Assembly (NCBI GenBank): GCA_010356995.1
Contig: ML996704.1
Location: 542,404-606,403 of the forward strand
Source of the DNA: Trichodelitschia bisporula
Taxonomy: Eukaryota > Ascomycota > Dothideomycetes > Phaeotrichales > Phaeotrichaceae
Direction: 5' to 3'
Length of the DNA: 64,000 bases
Position numbers and translations under genes: made by a program. Under the pieces are notes generated by a model. It had not been told where the DNA came from. It made no database searches and saw only the letters and a program-made list of their open reading frames with translations. Of this stretch, positions 10,930-22,141 are shown piece by piece. How positions within the stretch are numbered: position 1 is the stretch's first letter; the number at the start of each line of letters is the position of its first letter.

Positions 10930-12967
10930 ATTGGCGAATATCAAAGAAAGAAGGCAGCGGATAAACGAGTGAGTATCAACAGCTTAACTGCAGGACGCGG
11001 GGCTACTCTTCCGTGCTGATGGATGACTTTGGCGGCGTTTTAACGTTTGACGGGCCTCGAGGGCTATATAGTCTGGGTCCGGGGAGATTTCAGGGCAGTT
11101 AGCTCATGATATCCGCGGATCTGCGTGCGGTTCAATCAGAAACATGAATCGGTTGCGGTACCTGATACTAGTATCGCATCGTCAATTTTCGGCTTTCGCG
11201 CCATATGTTCGGTAGATTTACCGAGCGGGGTGACAACTGACGCCGTATCGCGGTCGGGAGAAGAAGAGTAAATGAATACGTTGCGTAATGTCAAGGGATA
11301 CTGCTGCGAGGGGCAATATGATGTGTGATGTCGCAGATGTCGCCGCTCGTCAATTCGATGCGGTGCGGCGATTGGCAAATGGAGCCGTTTCGTTCCATAC
11401 AAGGCTGAGCGCAAGGCAATTAAAGGCGTCGCCGTGCGTTCGGGTAGCTCACACCCATTTAGCCTAAACAAGAACAAGATGCCTCACATAGGGCCAGCTT
11501 GGACAAAAACAGTGGTGATTTGCGCAAGGGTTGGTCTCGTCGTCAACGACGACACCCTGCGGCTCACCGGGTTTACTGGGTTCACCGGCCCTGAGCAGAC
11601 AATTCGCCGAGCAAATATGCTCGTGAAACGGATGCGGGAGTGTTCTAGCGCGACGATTATCGTTCGGCAAACTGCATGTGGGTGTCTGTAGCTTGAATCG
11701 GAGTGATACCCATTCACGCACATTGACTTAGGCCTTGGAGTATGCGGAGTACTCCGACGGCGCTAGAGCCGAAGATAGAATTGCCAGTGAAGAAGAGGTA
11801 AGGCTTGCCTACCTAGAGAGTGGGTTACAGTTTCTCGAGGACAAGATTTTGGTGGTTTCGGACGCGAGATCAATGGTGGCCCTCACTGTGTCTCATATTA
11901 GTGGGAATGCATCAACTAAAGCAGTCTCTAGACCACAAGTCGGCAGCAGCGGTGTCCCGAGGGCTGATCGGGAGCACGCAAGAGTCAGCTCGATGATGAC
12001 ACGATACCTGTCCGGATGGCAATGGAGAGATGCTATTCGAACATTGCAAAGTTAGAGGTGCTAGAGGAACTCTGCCAGGTACCCGCCCGCTTGTGGCTTA
12101 CAGGCCATGCTGGACGTCAATATAAGCCAAATGAAATAACCTGGGGCTATATTGGACGACGTCATAGCGGCGTTGTCTATAACCCACCTGTCGCTCTGAC
12201 TTTCACCGCAAGGTCTTCGCCGTTCATTATCCTGATCAGGGAGAGTTGTCCGAAAGTCGTGAGGCCATTTATGCTGAAACGAAATCGAGAGAATTTCAGG
12301 GGAAAGGATATCGTGATAGGTTGAATCGATCTGAGATACGCAAGAAGCGCAAAGACGTTACGAGAGATTCAACAAAGTCATGTTGATTCCCGATTTCTCC
12401 ACGACTTTACAAAGAGACAGTGAAGGCTGGGTCAGGAGATTAAGTTGTTGGAGTAGTCTGTAGGGGGGAAAGCTTAAAGCTGGAAAGAGAGGTGTGTCCG
12501 CGGAAGCAGTGGAGATGGAGTTTGATGTTTGATGGAGGAGTGGGGCTGTAAATGCTTGGCACCCAGACTTGGCGGAAGATGTGGCTTATGAGTTTTGACA
12601 CAGCCACACACCATCATCATCAAGTGTGGCTTATGAGGCATTACGTATGCTGTGGCGCCGCCCATTCCCAATTCACCCCGCGTACTCAGCTCCCCCACCA
12701 GTGAAGTTGCCGCTCTCTGTCGCTCTGCTAAGCCACGGACAGATTCGCTTTCCAAGGCTACGCAACTACGGTAACGTACAAGTCAAGAGACCAACCTTTG
12801 CTGACCTCCACGATTTGCCGCTGAAATCGCAAACCTCTTCCTCCGCTCGCTCTCAATTCCCTGCCCTACTTCTCCCCCCAAGGAACCTGCCTATTCTCTG
12901 TCGTAGATAAACAGGCTGCGTGAGCCTCAGCGCCGTTTCCACCGGCTGCGCGGCAATATCACGCAAT
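10930..12967. other. Gene-poor divergent region with a small hairpin
   Basis: 2 kb between the secreted-protein and WWM1 start codons. Open frames at 11735-12055 and 12016-12324 lack family features and coding-like flow. At 12602-12631 AGCCACAC and GTGTGGCT form an 8-bp inverted pair around a 14-nt loop. The 12-mer GTGGCTTATGAG occurs twice (12581-12592 and 12626-12637). No gene is supported. Confidence 0.4.
11065..11071 (-). promoter_or_regulatory. TATA box of the secreted-protein gene
   Basis: TATATAG on the minus strand, about 140 bp upstream of the secreted protein's ATG. The position is longer than the usual core-promoter distance to the ATG but fits a short leader. Confidence 0.45.
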
Positions 12968-13978
12968 ATGGCCGACTTCATCCCACCAACGGTGAGTGAT
13001 TCGACTTGTCCCGCACGGTCCACTAACGGCTCCCACAGGGCCCACCTCCGCCCAAAGTTCCAGAAGGATGGAAGGCAGTGTGGAACGGTTTGTCGCCTCG
13101 CCTCTCATGCCAGCCCTGGGGCCATTCTAACTTATGTTGTTTCTGTAGATCAGTATAAGGAGTGGTTCTACGTGAACATCTACACTAGGAAGTCCCAATG
13201 GGATCGTCCCACCGAGCCGATTTATCCACCGGGCGAGTCTGCCAGCGACGTTCCTCCAGGCGGCCCACCACCGTCCTATGGACCGGCTGGCGAGCAACAC
13301 GTCGGGCCGGAAAAGGGCGGGCTCGGTGCAAACAATCCGTATGCGCCGGGAAACGCGGAATCCACAAAGCAGAACGTCGAAGATGACGAAGCTCTGGCAC
13401 GTCGTCTGCAGGCCGAGGAGGACTCGATGGCACAGGCGAGGCGCAGCGGTGCCGCTAGCGACTTCTACGCCCAAGGCCAACCGCCGTACACGCAGCTGCC
13501 CGCCGCTTCGCCATATGGTAGTTCATCGGCGAGTCCCTTCGTGCCTCAAGAGCAAGATAGGACCAAGGGGAAAGGTGGCTTCTTGAGCAAGTTGCTCGGG
13601 AAGGGCAAACAGCCAAGCCAGCAAGTATATCCAGCTCAACCAGGATATGGTCAAGGTGGCTACCCCCAGCAGTATCCTCAGCAGTATCAGCCGTACCAGC
13701 AGTATCCGCAGCAGTATCCGCAGCAGTACGCCCAGCCTGGGCGGCGTCCTGGGGGCGGAGGCATGGGCATGGCGGGAGGTGCAGCACTGGGCGTAGGCGC
13801 AGGTCTACTTGGCGGTGCTTTGCTCGCCGATGCTGCTCACGATGGAGGCGATGGCGGTGGGCACGGCGGAGATGACGGTGGTGGGTACGGCGGAGACGAC
13901 GGTGGTGGGTTCGGTGGGGATGACGGCGGCGGCGGTGGCGACTTCGGTGGCGGTGACTTCGGCGGCGGAGGATTCTAA
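12968..13978 (+). CDS. WWM1: WW-domain protein with Gln/Pro/Tyr- and Gly/Asp-rich tail (Wwm1-like)
   Basis: Three exons. Exon 1 is MADFIPPT; short introns end near 13038 and 13148. The WW domain (residues about 10-45) has both signature Trp (VPEGWKAVWN and RKSQWDRPTEP) and the YKEWFYVN core, so it should bind proline-rich peptides. A coiled acidic stretch follows (DDEALARRLQAEEDSMAQ, ubiquitin-interacting-like), then GGFLSKLLGKGK, repeated YPQQYPQQ units, a glycine-rich hydrophobic patch (GGAALGVGAGLLGGALLADAA) and a GGDDGGGYG-type tail. This order matches fungal Wwm1-type proteins; yeast WWM1 interacts genetically with the metacaspase. The frame is open upstream to 12920, but the ATG at 12968 fits the family. 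Confidence 0.8.
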   Translation: MADFIPPTVSDSTCPARSTNGSHRAHLRPKFQKDGRQCGTVCRLASHASPGAILTYVVSVDQYKEWFYVNIYTRKSQWDRPTEPIYPPGESASDVPPGGPPPSYGPAGEQHVGPEKGGLGANNPYAPGNAESTKQNVEDDEALARRLQAEEDSMAQARRSGAASDFYAQGQPPYTQLPAASPYGSSSASPFVPQEQDRTKGKGGFLSKLLGKGKQPSQQVYPAQPGYGQGGYPQQYPQQYQPYQQYPQQYPQQYAQPGRRPGGGGMGMAGGAALGVGAGLLGGALLADAAHDGGDGGGHGGDDGGGYGGDDGGGFGGDDGGGGGDFGGGDFGGGGF

Positions 13979-15516
13979 GCTCGCCAGGCTTGACTCCGCC
14001 TGGGATCGGCCGTGTTTGTTACAGATGTCGCAGAGTGGAGTCCAGTCGGTTTGATTTTCCTATGCGGCTGTCGGATTGGGGGGCGTTTGAGACTTTACTT
14101 CTGTATTCAAGTGGGGTACGAATGATGTTAGACGTCTTGTTACGAACGCTTCTAATGACTGTTGAGCTATAAGCCTTGATTGGAGCATGGAACTATTGAT
14201 ATAATGCAGCGCCAGTTACCTGAAGCATGTTCCCATGGGCAGCAATGCGTCCGATGCCGCAAGCCACATTCACCAAAGAGAAAGCCTTCTTGTAAATGAA
14301 GAGAAGTCGATGACAACCAACCCCCAAGAGCCCCTTCTAGCGTTCCTCTCTACAAGGACCATCAATGAGCCTCTCATAACCCTCTTGGTCATTTCCATCG
14401 ATGAAGGCCGCCCGGATAGCTTTCAATGACTTGGGGCCGGACAGATTGCGAGAATCATGTCCGCATCGACATGGCTGAGAACCACATCTCCTTGCGGTCT
14501 TCTCTAGAAGCACGCCTTGGGCTTGTGTCCGGGCTGGGTTTGCCATTTCCCAGGGCCTTTGAGGAGTATCTAGGGGACCACACGTGTGCACCGCCATGAG
14601 GCTCCCCAGCTTCTTTCACTCGGGTTTTCGCCCCTCTTCGGCCACAAGTAGGCCCCAAAAGTTGGCTCAGGAGATACCACCTTCAACAAGGGCGCTGGAT
14701 TCCACGAAGGCATGGCCATACTAGGCGAATTGCTCATAGTACCGTACCCTTTCCTATAAGTAAAAACGGTTAGCTCTCTGTGCCAATTATATCCTGCTGC
14801 TAGAGACGTTGACCTTGTTGCATAGCCTTCCACTTTTGGCCAATATGATTCACGTGGAGAACCGGCATGCATAAACTTCGTATAAGCATTGCTTTTTGTC
14901 ATGTGATTCGGAGAGCTGCGCACTCTATTTTGATCGCCTGGATACAAACATGACTGCTTAGAGTATCTGAATAGAACTAGAAAAGAGTCTCGAGTACTGT
15001 GTATCATAACCATGAAATATGTGCTCCGGAGCTCATAAGGCCGCATATCAGCGAGATGTGCGCTGGAAAGTTAGTTCTTTCCACGACCCGCCCGTCTGCA
15101 GGAAGGGTTGACGTGGTGGCTTGTAGTTCGCCAAGTTTCAGCGAGGCAGAGCAGACGTCGAGCCTCCAATTTCGGACTCACCACCGGCTCTGCTGTTGAG
15201 ATACTCAAGCTCCGAACGAAGCCGCGACAAGCCTTCGGGCCGCTTAACACACCTCCCTCTGAATATCGTTTTCTAGCCGACGCCTGTGATCGGCCTGCGC
15301 CTGAGACTCACCGTGCCGTATGGAATGAACGTGACAGGTGACGGGTGCGACAAGCGGGCAAGCCATGGCCGATGTTCCAAGGGACGATTCAGCCGAGGGG
15401 GTATATAAGACTCTCGGTTATGGGCCACGGGAAATCGAGACTTTCAGGGTACTCTCACCATACACTCCCCACCTCGAAGTCGGAAGCGACTAAGCGGAAC
15501 TAGACGATCACGTACA
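13979..15516. other. Intergenic region without supported gene; TATA box near the right end
   Basis: I see no gene in 13979-15380. A 158-codon minus open frame at 14570-15046 shows no motif and is judged accidental. A TATA box at 15402-15409 belongs to the gene that follows. Confidence 0.45.
15402..15409 (+). promoter_or_regulatory. TATA box of the small four-exon gene
   Basis: TATATAAG about 108 bp upstream of the proposed ATG at 15517, a good position for a core promoter with a leader of some 75 nt. Confidence 0.55.
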
Positions 15517-16006
15517 ATGTCTGTAAAGACTTGTACGAAAGAAACATTCAAACATTCCACAAGTTGGACGAGAAGCAGCAGCGAGCCATACTGGAAGAAG
15601 TCAACAGGTGGCTGCGCAAGGACAACGTCCCGGAGATTGATCTGCGAATCCTGAAATGGCGCATGACCATAGCATTTAGGTCACAAAGACGCTATGACGG
15701 TATTGAGCCCGAATCGTTGTGAGGAGGATGACTGAGTTCCGCCAGGTGTCCGCCAACGTGCCGAAGCAGCCGCCGAAACGGCTCTCGAATCCACAGAGTT
15801 GGACATCCCACAGCTAGCGGAGGAAAGTGATATGGAGCTCGGAAGAGATGAAGAGCTCCGAGGAGGGGATGAGGGGGGGAGTGCAGGGTATCTAGCCGGC
15901 GAGAGTTCCGCCGCAATGGGACGATGTAAGTATGGGCCTGCTAATAGCCGCGTCCATAGTCTCATTTGTTCCAGACGCTTATTACGATCCTGTCCGCGAT
16001 CGTTGA
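15517..16006 (+). CDS. Small acidic protein, four exons, unknown function
   Basis: Not recognised as a family. Proposed exons: 15517-15522 (ATG TCT), 15564-15699, 15746-15925, 15975-16006, giving 117 residues. Support: the second donor is GGTATTG with a TGACTGA branch; the third donor is GTAAGTATG with GCTAAT branch and TTCCAG acceptor. All phases agree, and joining them turns three unrelated open frames into one coding-like chain: LDEKQQRAILEEVNRWLRKD, then RSQRRYDGVRQRAEAAAETA, LESTELDIPQLAEESDMEL, and an end YAYYDPVRDR. The first intron (41 nt) is the weakest, though the Argonaute gene also has a 41-nt intron. The protein has a helical basic N-terminal half, an acidic Glu/Gly middle and no signal peptide. 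A TATA box precedes it. Confidence 0.5.
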
Positions 16007-16385
16007 CGCAAATTCGATGCCTTGAATTGGGATATCCGTTGAAGCTGATCATCCGAAGTTGTGGAGGCGCTGTGAAAATTATATGGTAGACCCCCTTTTG
16101 GCAATATCATGTTGTGGATTATGGTACAGAGTTCAAGAATTGACATTCGGTTTCGGCATCGCGATAGGTCAATGACTGGCCGATGAGTTAGCTGATACCC
16201 GCATTTTGTACTCGCGAGAAAGGGGAAGAGCATGGTTGGCAGAAACTCAGGCTTGACAAAGATATCCGACATAGTACAAAGGTTGCTTGAGTCCATTGGT
16301 ATTCGTCTCATGTGTTTAATCAGTTGAGCAGTCTCTGACAGAAATGGACGACCCATGGGGGTATATGTCCCATATTCCCAGTCCC
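16007..16385. other. Convergent 3' intergenic region
   Basis: 379 bp between the small four-exon gene and the YME2 stop. Nothing recognised. Confidence 0.5.
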
Positions 16386-19157
16386 CTAAAACTTCTTTTG
16401 CAAGACCTTCTTCAGGATTCCACTCTCATACTCCCATGCTTCAACCTTCGACTGACTGGTCATGACCTTCCCCAAGAGCCACCTCACCCGTCCTGCCACC
16501 TCCCCAGGCTGTCTCGGCAAGCCTCCCAGGGTCTTGAGTTCTGCTTCATACTTTTCGATGTTGCCATTCTCCGCTTTGATAAGTTGAGTCAAGATGGCCA
16601 GATCTAATCTCGCGCGGAGCACGTCGTCGGAAACCAAGCGCCGGAAAGCTGGAAGGTAGACCGGCTTGCCAGGCTTGATAGACGCCGGCCGGCCGTTAGG
16701 AGCCACAACGATGGAGATCAGTTCCGCCTGTTCCAGTGCCTGTAGGACAGCATCGCCGTCGGCTTTGAAGGTGTCATCAAGCAAAATCTCGTTGTATCGC
16801 AGGCTCGCTTCCTGCTGTCCCAGCTTCTGGCCGTCCATAGGCTCACCCGCAGCCGCTAGCTTTTTGATCAGCAGCCATGCCTGCTCGGTTGACCACTTGC
16901 GCTCCCCGCTCACGGTCACATCATGCCCAAAGAGGTACACCTTCAAGATCTCGCTTGCAGACTGCTCGACAATCTCTCTAACAGCCTTTTTGGGGGTTTC
17001 TCCGGACTTGATCCGCCTGGCCAAGAACTCCAAGTCCGTCAGTCGTCCGCCTAGGGCATCGATGCATTCATCCAATTCTTGCAGGTCCCTTCTTTTCTGG
17101 GATGGGGAGATTTTTTTCTCTTGGTGCTCAGTGTCTCCGGGCTGAGCGGTACTCTCGCTGTCGATATGGGAGATCACAAATCGTTTCGCCGCGGAAGGCG
17201 AGCAGTCAGACAGTGAGATTTGACGGAATACCCGGCCTGGAAGTGCCTTGGAGAGGGATTTGGAGTACGCAACATCGTTGGTGAGAAAGATAACATGGGC
17301 AACATTGGCCGTCGTCAGATTCGCTGCCCTACAAAGCACGTTAGTAATGAACTGTGAGGCAAGAAGGCCAGCAGCAAACCATTCAGCAATTTTATCATAT
17401 ACTTCGGGCTTCTCCTGGCTCTTATGCAGGAAGTTATCGATCACAACGACTGGGCGTCTCTCTGGGTACGCTTCGAGGTACTCGTCGTCGGTCATGTTTT
17501 TGTCCTTGTCATTGCCGTCTTTGTCTTGCAGTGCGATCTGCGACAGCGCGGTAGCTGTGTTGTTCAGAATTTTCCTCAACTGTGTTTCCAACGTCTCCGA
17601 AAACCCAGTCTTCATTCCTGCAGCACCTTGGGCGGCAAGGTCAATCCAACCACTCATACTGTTCATCCATGAAAACACAGGGCGGTATCCGACTTGGGCC
17701 GCCGTCGCAGCAATCGTCGGACCGTCACCGCGTGCCTCTTGAATTGGCTTGCAATCAACGATGAGCTTGAACTTGCGATTCTTGAGCGCCTGGTCAACGA
17801 CTAGCTCTCGCTTTCCAGCGCCACGAGGACCTTGAACAATGATGAAGGTATCAGCGGTTTCCATGAGCCAAGTCTGAATCTGCGTGATATTCGGCCGCCG
17901 GTCGTCCCAGATGATTTCCATACCAGTTTCTGCGGGCTTGTGTCGGAAGGAAAGGATGTCGGTGGCTTGAGCTTTGAACCAGCGATAAATCTTGTTGTCG
18001 GCAAAGTGGAGGGTTCGCAACACATGGATTCGTATGAAGAATGTGCGGATCCTACTAGTCGTTAGCCATCAGAAGACTGGGGAAAGGGGCTAGCTAACGG
18101 ATCGAAAACGGCGACCGTGATACCGGCGACAAGTGCTGCAAGGATCGGTATTACCAGTCGCGGATGATTGAAAATCCAATCTCGAATCCAATGCTGCTTT
18201 GCCTTTTCCTCATAGCTTAAGCGTAGAACAGTCCCAACTTTGCCTCCGCCTTTCTCAGGGCTCACGAGGTACCCGTGGAGGCAGTTCTTCGCCATTGTTG
18301 CACGCCGCGTGTTAGAAAATTCAAGCAGGGCGTACTTTGGAAGTATTTTGGAATCTGGCGGCTGTGAAACAATGTCCCTGAGCTTCCCAAAAGAGCGGAA
18401 GAAGCTGTAGAGTTGCTCCTGGGATAACTCCACAGCCTCCGCACCTGGACTAGGAGGCAGAAATTCGACCTTCAGCCTCGCGGTTGGCTGTCGATAAAGA
18501 TCTTCAATCCATGGCTTTCCATGCACCACACTCGCGCGAATGCGTTCAAAGGGGTTCCACCATGGCTTGGGTCGTTTTTGCTCAAGGTAGTCTGTGAGGG
18601 CCCTTGCCACTTCCTGCGTAGAAGCATTTTCACTAAGCGAGTATTTGACAAACGCCCCGCCTTCCTTGAGGCGAGGAAGATACTCCGACACGCTGATCGG
18701 AAGTTTCGCGTTCTCAATAATTTTCAGAGGATCTGAGCTGGACGAGCTGCGGCTCTCCAGCCGCTCCAGCCGTTCCATTAGCTTGGGGATAGATCTCTCC
18801 GGCTGCCACCATGGCAGGTTAACAAGCCATTGGAGGCGCAGAGGAAAAACATCTGTATAGACGTCAGGCGCGTACACGCATTTATCAGGATGGACAGACT
18901 GTCGAAGTAGAGAATGCCTTCACGTGGCCCGGCAGCAATGTGTCCCGAATCGTTCTCTCCTGCCTCTAGTGAGACATGGCGAAAGGCGTCCCTTGATCTT
19001 GCAAATGTCGACGGCAGGTGAGAACACCCTCTATGGAAAGTCAATTTCAATAACAAATGACCGGGCTTGTTACTGACGAAGTCACCGGCGTAGTGGTTCG
19101 TTGGGCCAAGAGATGGTAGCCGTTAGGGATGCGGCGTCCAAAGCGATTGGCGAACAT
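16386..19157 (-). CDS. YME2: Mitochondrial escape protein 2 (RRM plus ATPase), inner membrane
   Basis: Yme2 is an integral mitochondrial inner-membrane protein affecting mtDNA maintenance and nucleoid structure. Four exons. Exon 1 starts at 19157 (MFANRFGRRIPNGYHLLAQR, an Arg-rich presequence). Exon 2 ends GPREGILYFD and joins NVFPLRLQWLVNLPW, the usual Yme2 start of the conserved part. An RRM-like domain follows (LKVEFLPPSPG ... LYSFFRSFGKLRDI ... KYALLEFSNTRRATMA), then one TM segment (LVIPILAALVAGITVAVF). The last junction gives DPIRTFFIRIHVLRTL. The AAA-like C-terminal part has a Walker A variant, VQGPRGAGKREL, and PVVVIDNFLHK as Walker B. Length is about 885 residues, normal for the family. 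The early introns are inferred from the frame. Confidence 0.9.
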
Positions 19158-19546
19158 GGCCGCAACTATTATAAGGCAAGTATTTGTGTAGGCATGCTCC
19201 TCACCGAGGATATGAGAGCACTACAAATGATGAAGTGTTGGAAAGCGAGCGCACAAGGACGGTTTCCAAGCTAGACGAACAAGAAAGAGGTCAGAACACG
19301 ACGCTTGGCACGTATCCAAAGCCTGATATGCCTGAGCCAAAACATATTACGTCATGACGATGGGTGAACTCACAAATGCAGTGTGCCGCCTCGCTCTTTA
19401 GAGCCGCGAATGTAGAGATAGGGTTGCCCGAATATTTATTTAGTGAACCCCACGCCACTATTTACATCGTAGTACGCCTAACACCGAATCCATCCTGCCC
19501 CATCTCCGCAATCAACAGATATCCGAATATGTCTGGAACAACATCC
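19158..19546. promoter_or_regulatory. YME2 upstream region / IWS1 3' flank
   Basis: 389 bp between two minus-strand genes. It should hold the YME2 promoter and IWS1 terminator; no distinct element was seen. Confidence 0.4.
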
Positions 19547-21052
19547 TCAGCCCCGGTCACCACGAGCTCGGCGCTTGATCATCTTAGAGACAATCTCCCC
19601 AGCCGCCTGACCGGGAGCGCGTGTATGTGGGTTTGCGTAACTCCGGGCACGTTCCTCACTGACACCCTGGGGGGCAATCGTGTACGTGCGGACGACGTTA
19701 TCAACACGGGCGCGATGGGCCTGGGAAGGATCCGCCAGAGAGTTTTCGCGAAGAATGTCTGCTTCCGTAGGCACACGAGAACTCGACTTGGTAGCGTTTG
19801 CGCCACTGATAAAACGGACATTAGCATTGAATCAACAAAAGAGGTTCACAGAACTTACGGCTCGTAGGTATCTTGCGGTGTCTGCTTACTACGGTAGTCC
19901 GCAGTGCGACGCAGAATGGGCCGCATCCAGTCCATCAAGAGCCGCTCAGCCTGGCGCTTGATGTTCGGCTCAGCCTTCGTCGTCTTGGTGTAGAAAATTG
20001 CAACCTTTCCAATACCACTTGCAATGAGAGTGTCTCTAGTGATCGGGAGCTTTGCGAGGGCAGTGAACAGCTCACGCTGGATGGTGTATGACGGAAGGCT
20101 GCCGTCGTTGAGGGGTTCGAGGAAGAAGCGGATGGCTTCGATCAAGTTGATGTCAGGGTCAACCAGTGCGCCCTGGAGGACACTGCGTCCTAGAAGATTC
20201 ATGACTTCCGGAAGAAGCTTGAGCTTGTAGACTGCCGGTTTACCGGAGGAGCGCGCCATGAAGTCCTTCTGGGCCGCATCGACCATCCGCTGGCGCATAG
20301 CTTCGATGTCCTTCTCACCGCGCTCAATGTATTTCTGCACATACAATTAGCCCGAGACACCATGATGCTCATATGTTCTTACCTTCTCCTCCTTCTTGGT
20401 CCATCGGCGGCTGCGGCTACTTTTGAGGAGCTCATCCATCTTTTGGTCCAGCAAATAACGTTTTCCTAAGTCATTAGAACGCCATCAAGCCATTGGAGTG
20501 TTACATACGGTCATCCTCAGTCATGTGCGCTGTCGGATCCTCCTGCGCCTTGGGTTCACCCTCCTTCCGCGCCGACTTCTTCTTTGATTGCTTCTGCTGA
20601 CTGTTGTCTCCACCGGCCTCTGAGTCGTCTGGCTTCGACCGGCGCGACCGGGTAGACCGCCGAATCTGTTTCTTCTTGCGAGGCTGCGCTCCATCGCCAT
20701 CAGCTCTCTTCCGCTTGTGTACACCGAGGAGATTCAAGTTAGATTCATCCACCACAAGAGCGGGGCGATCCTCAAGAGCAGCATGCTCATCGATGGCAAC
20801 AGCGGTCGGATCGAAGTCTTTGAACTGGTCTTCATCGACGTCCGAAAGAGCAGACTCCGCATCCGAGTTGTCATCACGGTCGACTTCGTTGGTTCCCGTG
20901 AGCTCCATGTCCTCGTGCGGTTGAGTTACAGGAGGGGTTGGCGTAGAGTTCTCTTCCTCGATGCTGGGAGCTAACGGGTCGCCAGGATCGTGTCCAGCTT
21001 CGGGCATGTTAGCCATCGGAGGGGACTTCTCCGGAACTTCGAGGTCTTCCAT
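19547..21052 (-). CDS. IWS1: Transcription elongation factor Iws1/Spn1
   Basis: Nuclear partner of Spt6 at elongating RNA polymerase II. Four exons: 21052 to about 20517, about 20468-20384, 20342-19855 and about 19806-19547. The N-terminal third is acidic (SDAESALSDVDEDQFKDFDP) with a basic nuclear-localisation-like patch (RKRADG..RKKKQIRRSTRSRRSK), as usual for this family. The conserved TFIIS-N/LW domain covers KLKLLPEVMNLLGRSVLQ, IEAIRFFLEPLNDGSLPSYT, RELFTALAKLPITRDTLIAS and IGKVAIFYTK, then RLLMDWMRPILRR. The last exon reads RVPTEADILRENS ... ARSYANPHTRAPG and ends KRRARGDRG. The start is the only ATG in context (ATGGAAGACC). Head-to-head with TOM5. Strong assignment. Confidence 0.93.
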
Positions 21053-21453
21053 GGTGGCCGTTGAAGTTCGGTGTGAAGAATTGATCGTGCGGAAAACAGT
21101 GAGTGCTTTTGCGTGGCTAGGGGTTGAAAATAAGTTGGTGGGTGGGTTGGAGAAGGAGGATCAAAAGGAGAGACCGCGATGCGAGCAGCCATACGGTAGC
21201 AGCGACGCGGCAATACGGCGCACGGGCCATGTGAATGTTGTGCCGGTGAGTAGTTTTTCCGGAGGCGAGCAAAAGTTGGCGGGCTTGGCACAAGAGGGTG
21301 ACGGAGGAGATCGACGCCGCTTATACAGGCCTGAAGAGTGCTTGCTGTACGGGATTAGCTGTGGTCTTGCAATCGCCTTTGACCTAATCTTTGCTGAACT
21401 GGATACCCCTCGCGCACTTCAATACGAGCTATTCTCCGTACACAGTATACAAG
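21053..21453. promoter_or_regulatory. Shared divergent promoter IWS1/TOM5
   Basis: 401 bp separate the two start codons. No TATA box was seen, as is common for housekeeping pairs. Confidence 0.5.
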
Positions 21454-21755
21454 ATGTTTGGTGGACGTAAGGCTCAGCCTCTTAAAATCTGGCGCCGCAA
21501 AGCTAACCGCCATTCACAGAGTCGTTGCCCTCCGAAGAAGCGATTAAGGTCATATATGGCGTCTCACCACTCGAAGGCTATGGTAGCTAACTCCGTATAC
21601 AGGCCATGGAAGTGGAAGCTTCCCAGACGATCAAGGCAACATTGGCCACTTGCGTTGTACTCTACCTTTGTAAGTCCGGTTCATCCCATCGTACTTGACT
21701 CTGGCTGATTTATGTAGCGCCCTTTGTGATTGACTACGCTGCGAAGCTGTTCTAG
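21454..21755 (+). CDS. TOM5: Tom5, small subunit of the mitochondrial outer-membrane translocase
   Basis: Tail-anchored component of the TOM import complex. Four tiny exons: 21454-21466, 21520-21548, 21603-21669 and 21718-21755, coding for 48 residues. The protein starts MFGG, continues SLPSEEAIKAMEVEASQTI (acidic cytosolic helix, like the family's SPEEIKAAE), then a single TM segment TLATCVVLYLSPFVIDYAA, and ends KLF. The motif YLSPFVIDYA close to the end is the usual fungal Tom5 tail. All introns are 47-54 nt with GTAAGG, GTCATA and GTAAGT donors and CAG/CAG/TAG acceptors, and phases agree. No exon exceeds 70 nt, so simple ORF calling misses it. I infer identity from length, topology and these motifs. 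Confidence 0.85.
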
Positions 21756-22141
21756 CCTACCTGAACATGCGTACACACTGCTGCAAGAGACCGGGCCCTT
21801 TGCCCCAAAACTGCGGTGAAACCGCTTTTGCCATAGTTGCTGCATCATTGCAGTCGTGTTAGACGAATGAGCAGCAATGGCGCGTAGGAGGGAACAAGAG
21901 GAGTTCTCCACATTGTATCGGAGTTCATGGATTGTCACGCTCGCATCAGACATGGAAGGTGGACGGAACCAGGGCTCGAAAAGTTCCTCTTGATTACTGT
22001 AAAATAGTATCGCTACTGCGTACATATTCAAGGTCAGAGAAACCGCCTCAAATACCGCTTGCAGCCCTAGACATCCGCAACGCCTCACCACCATAGCTCG
22101 AGACCGGAAGCATATGCAAATCAACTAGAGATACATGGGCA
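21756..22141. other. Convergent 3' intergenic region
   Basis: 386 bp between TOM5 and NUP57 stops. A minus open frame across it lacks any coding feature; nothing else seen. Confidence 0.5.

Noticed and set aside
14570-15046. 158-codon minus frame between WWM1 and the four-exon gene
   Set aside because: No motif, unremarkable composition and no splice or promoter context.
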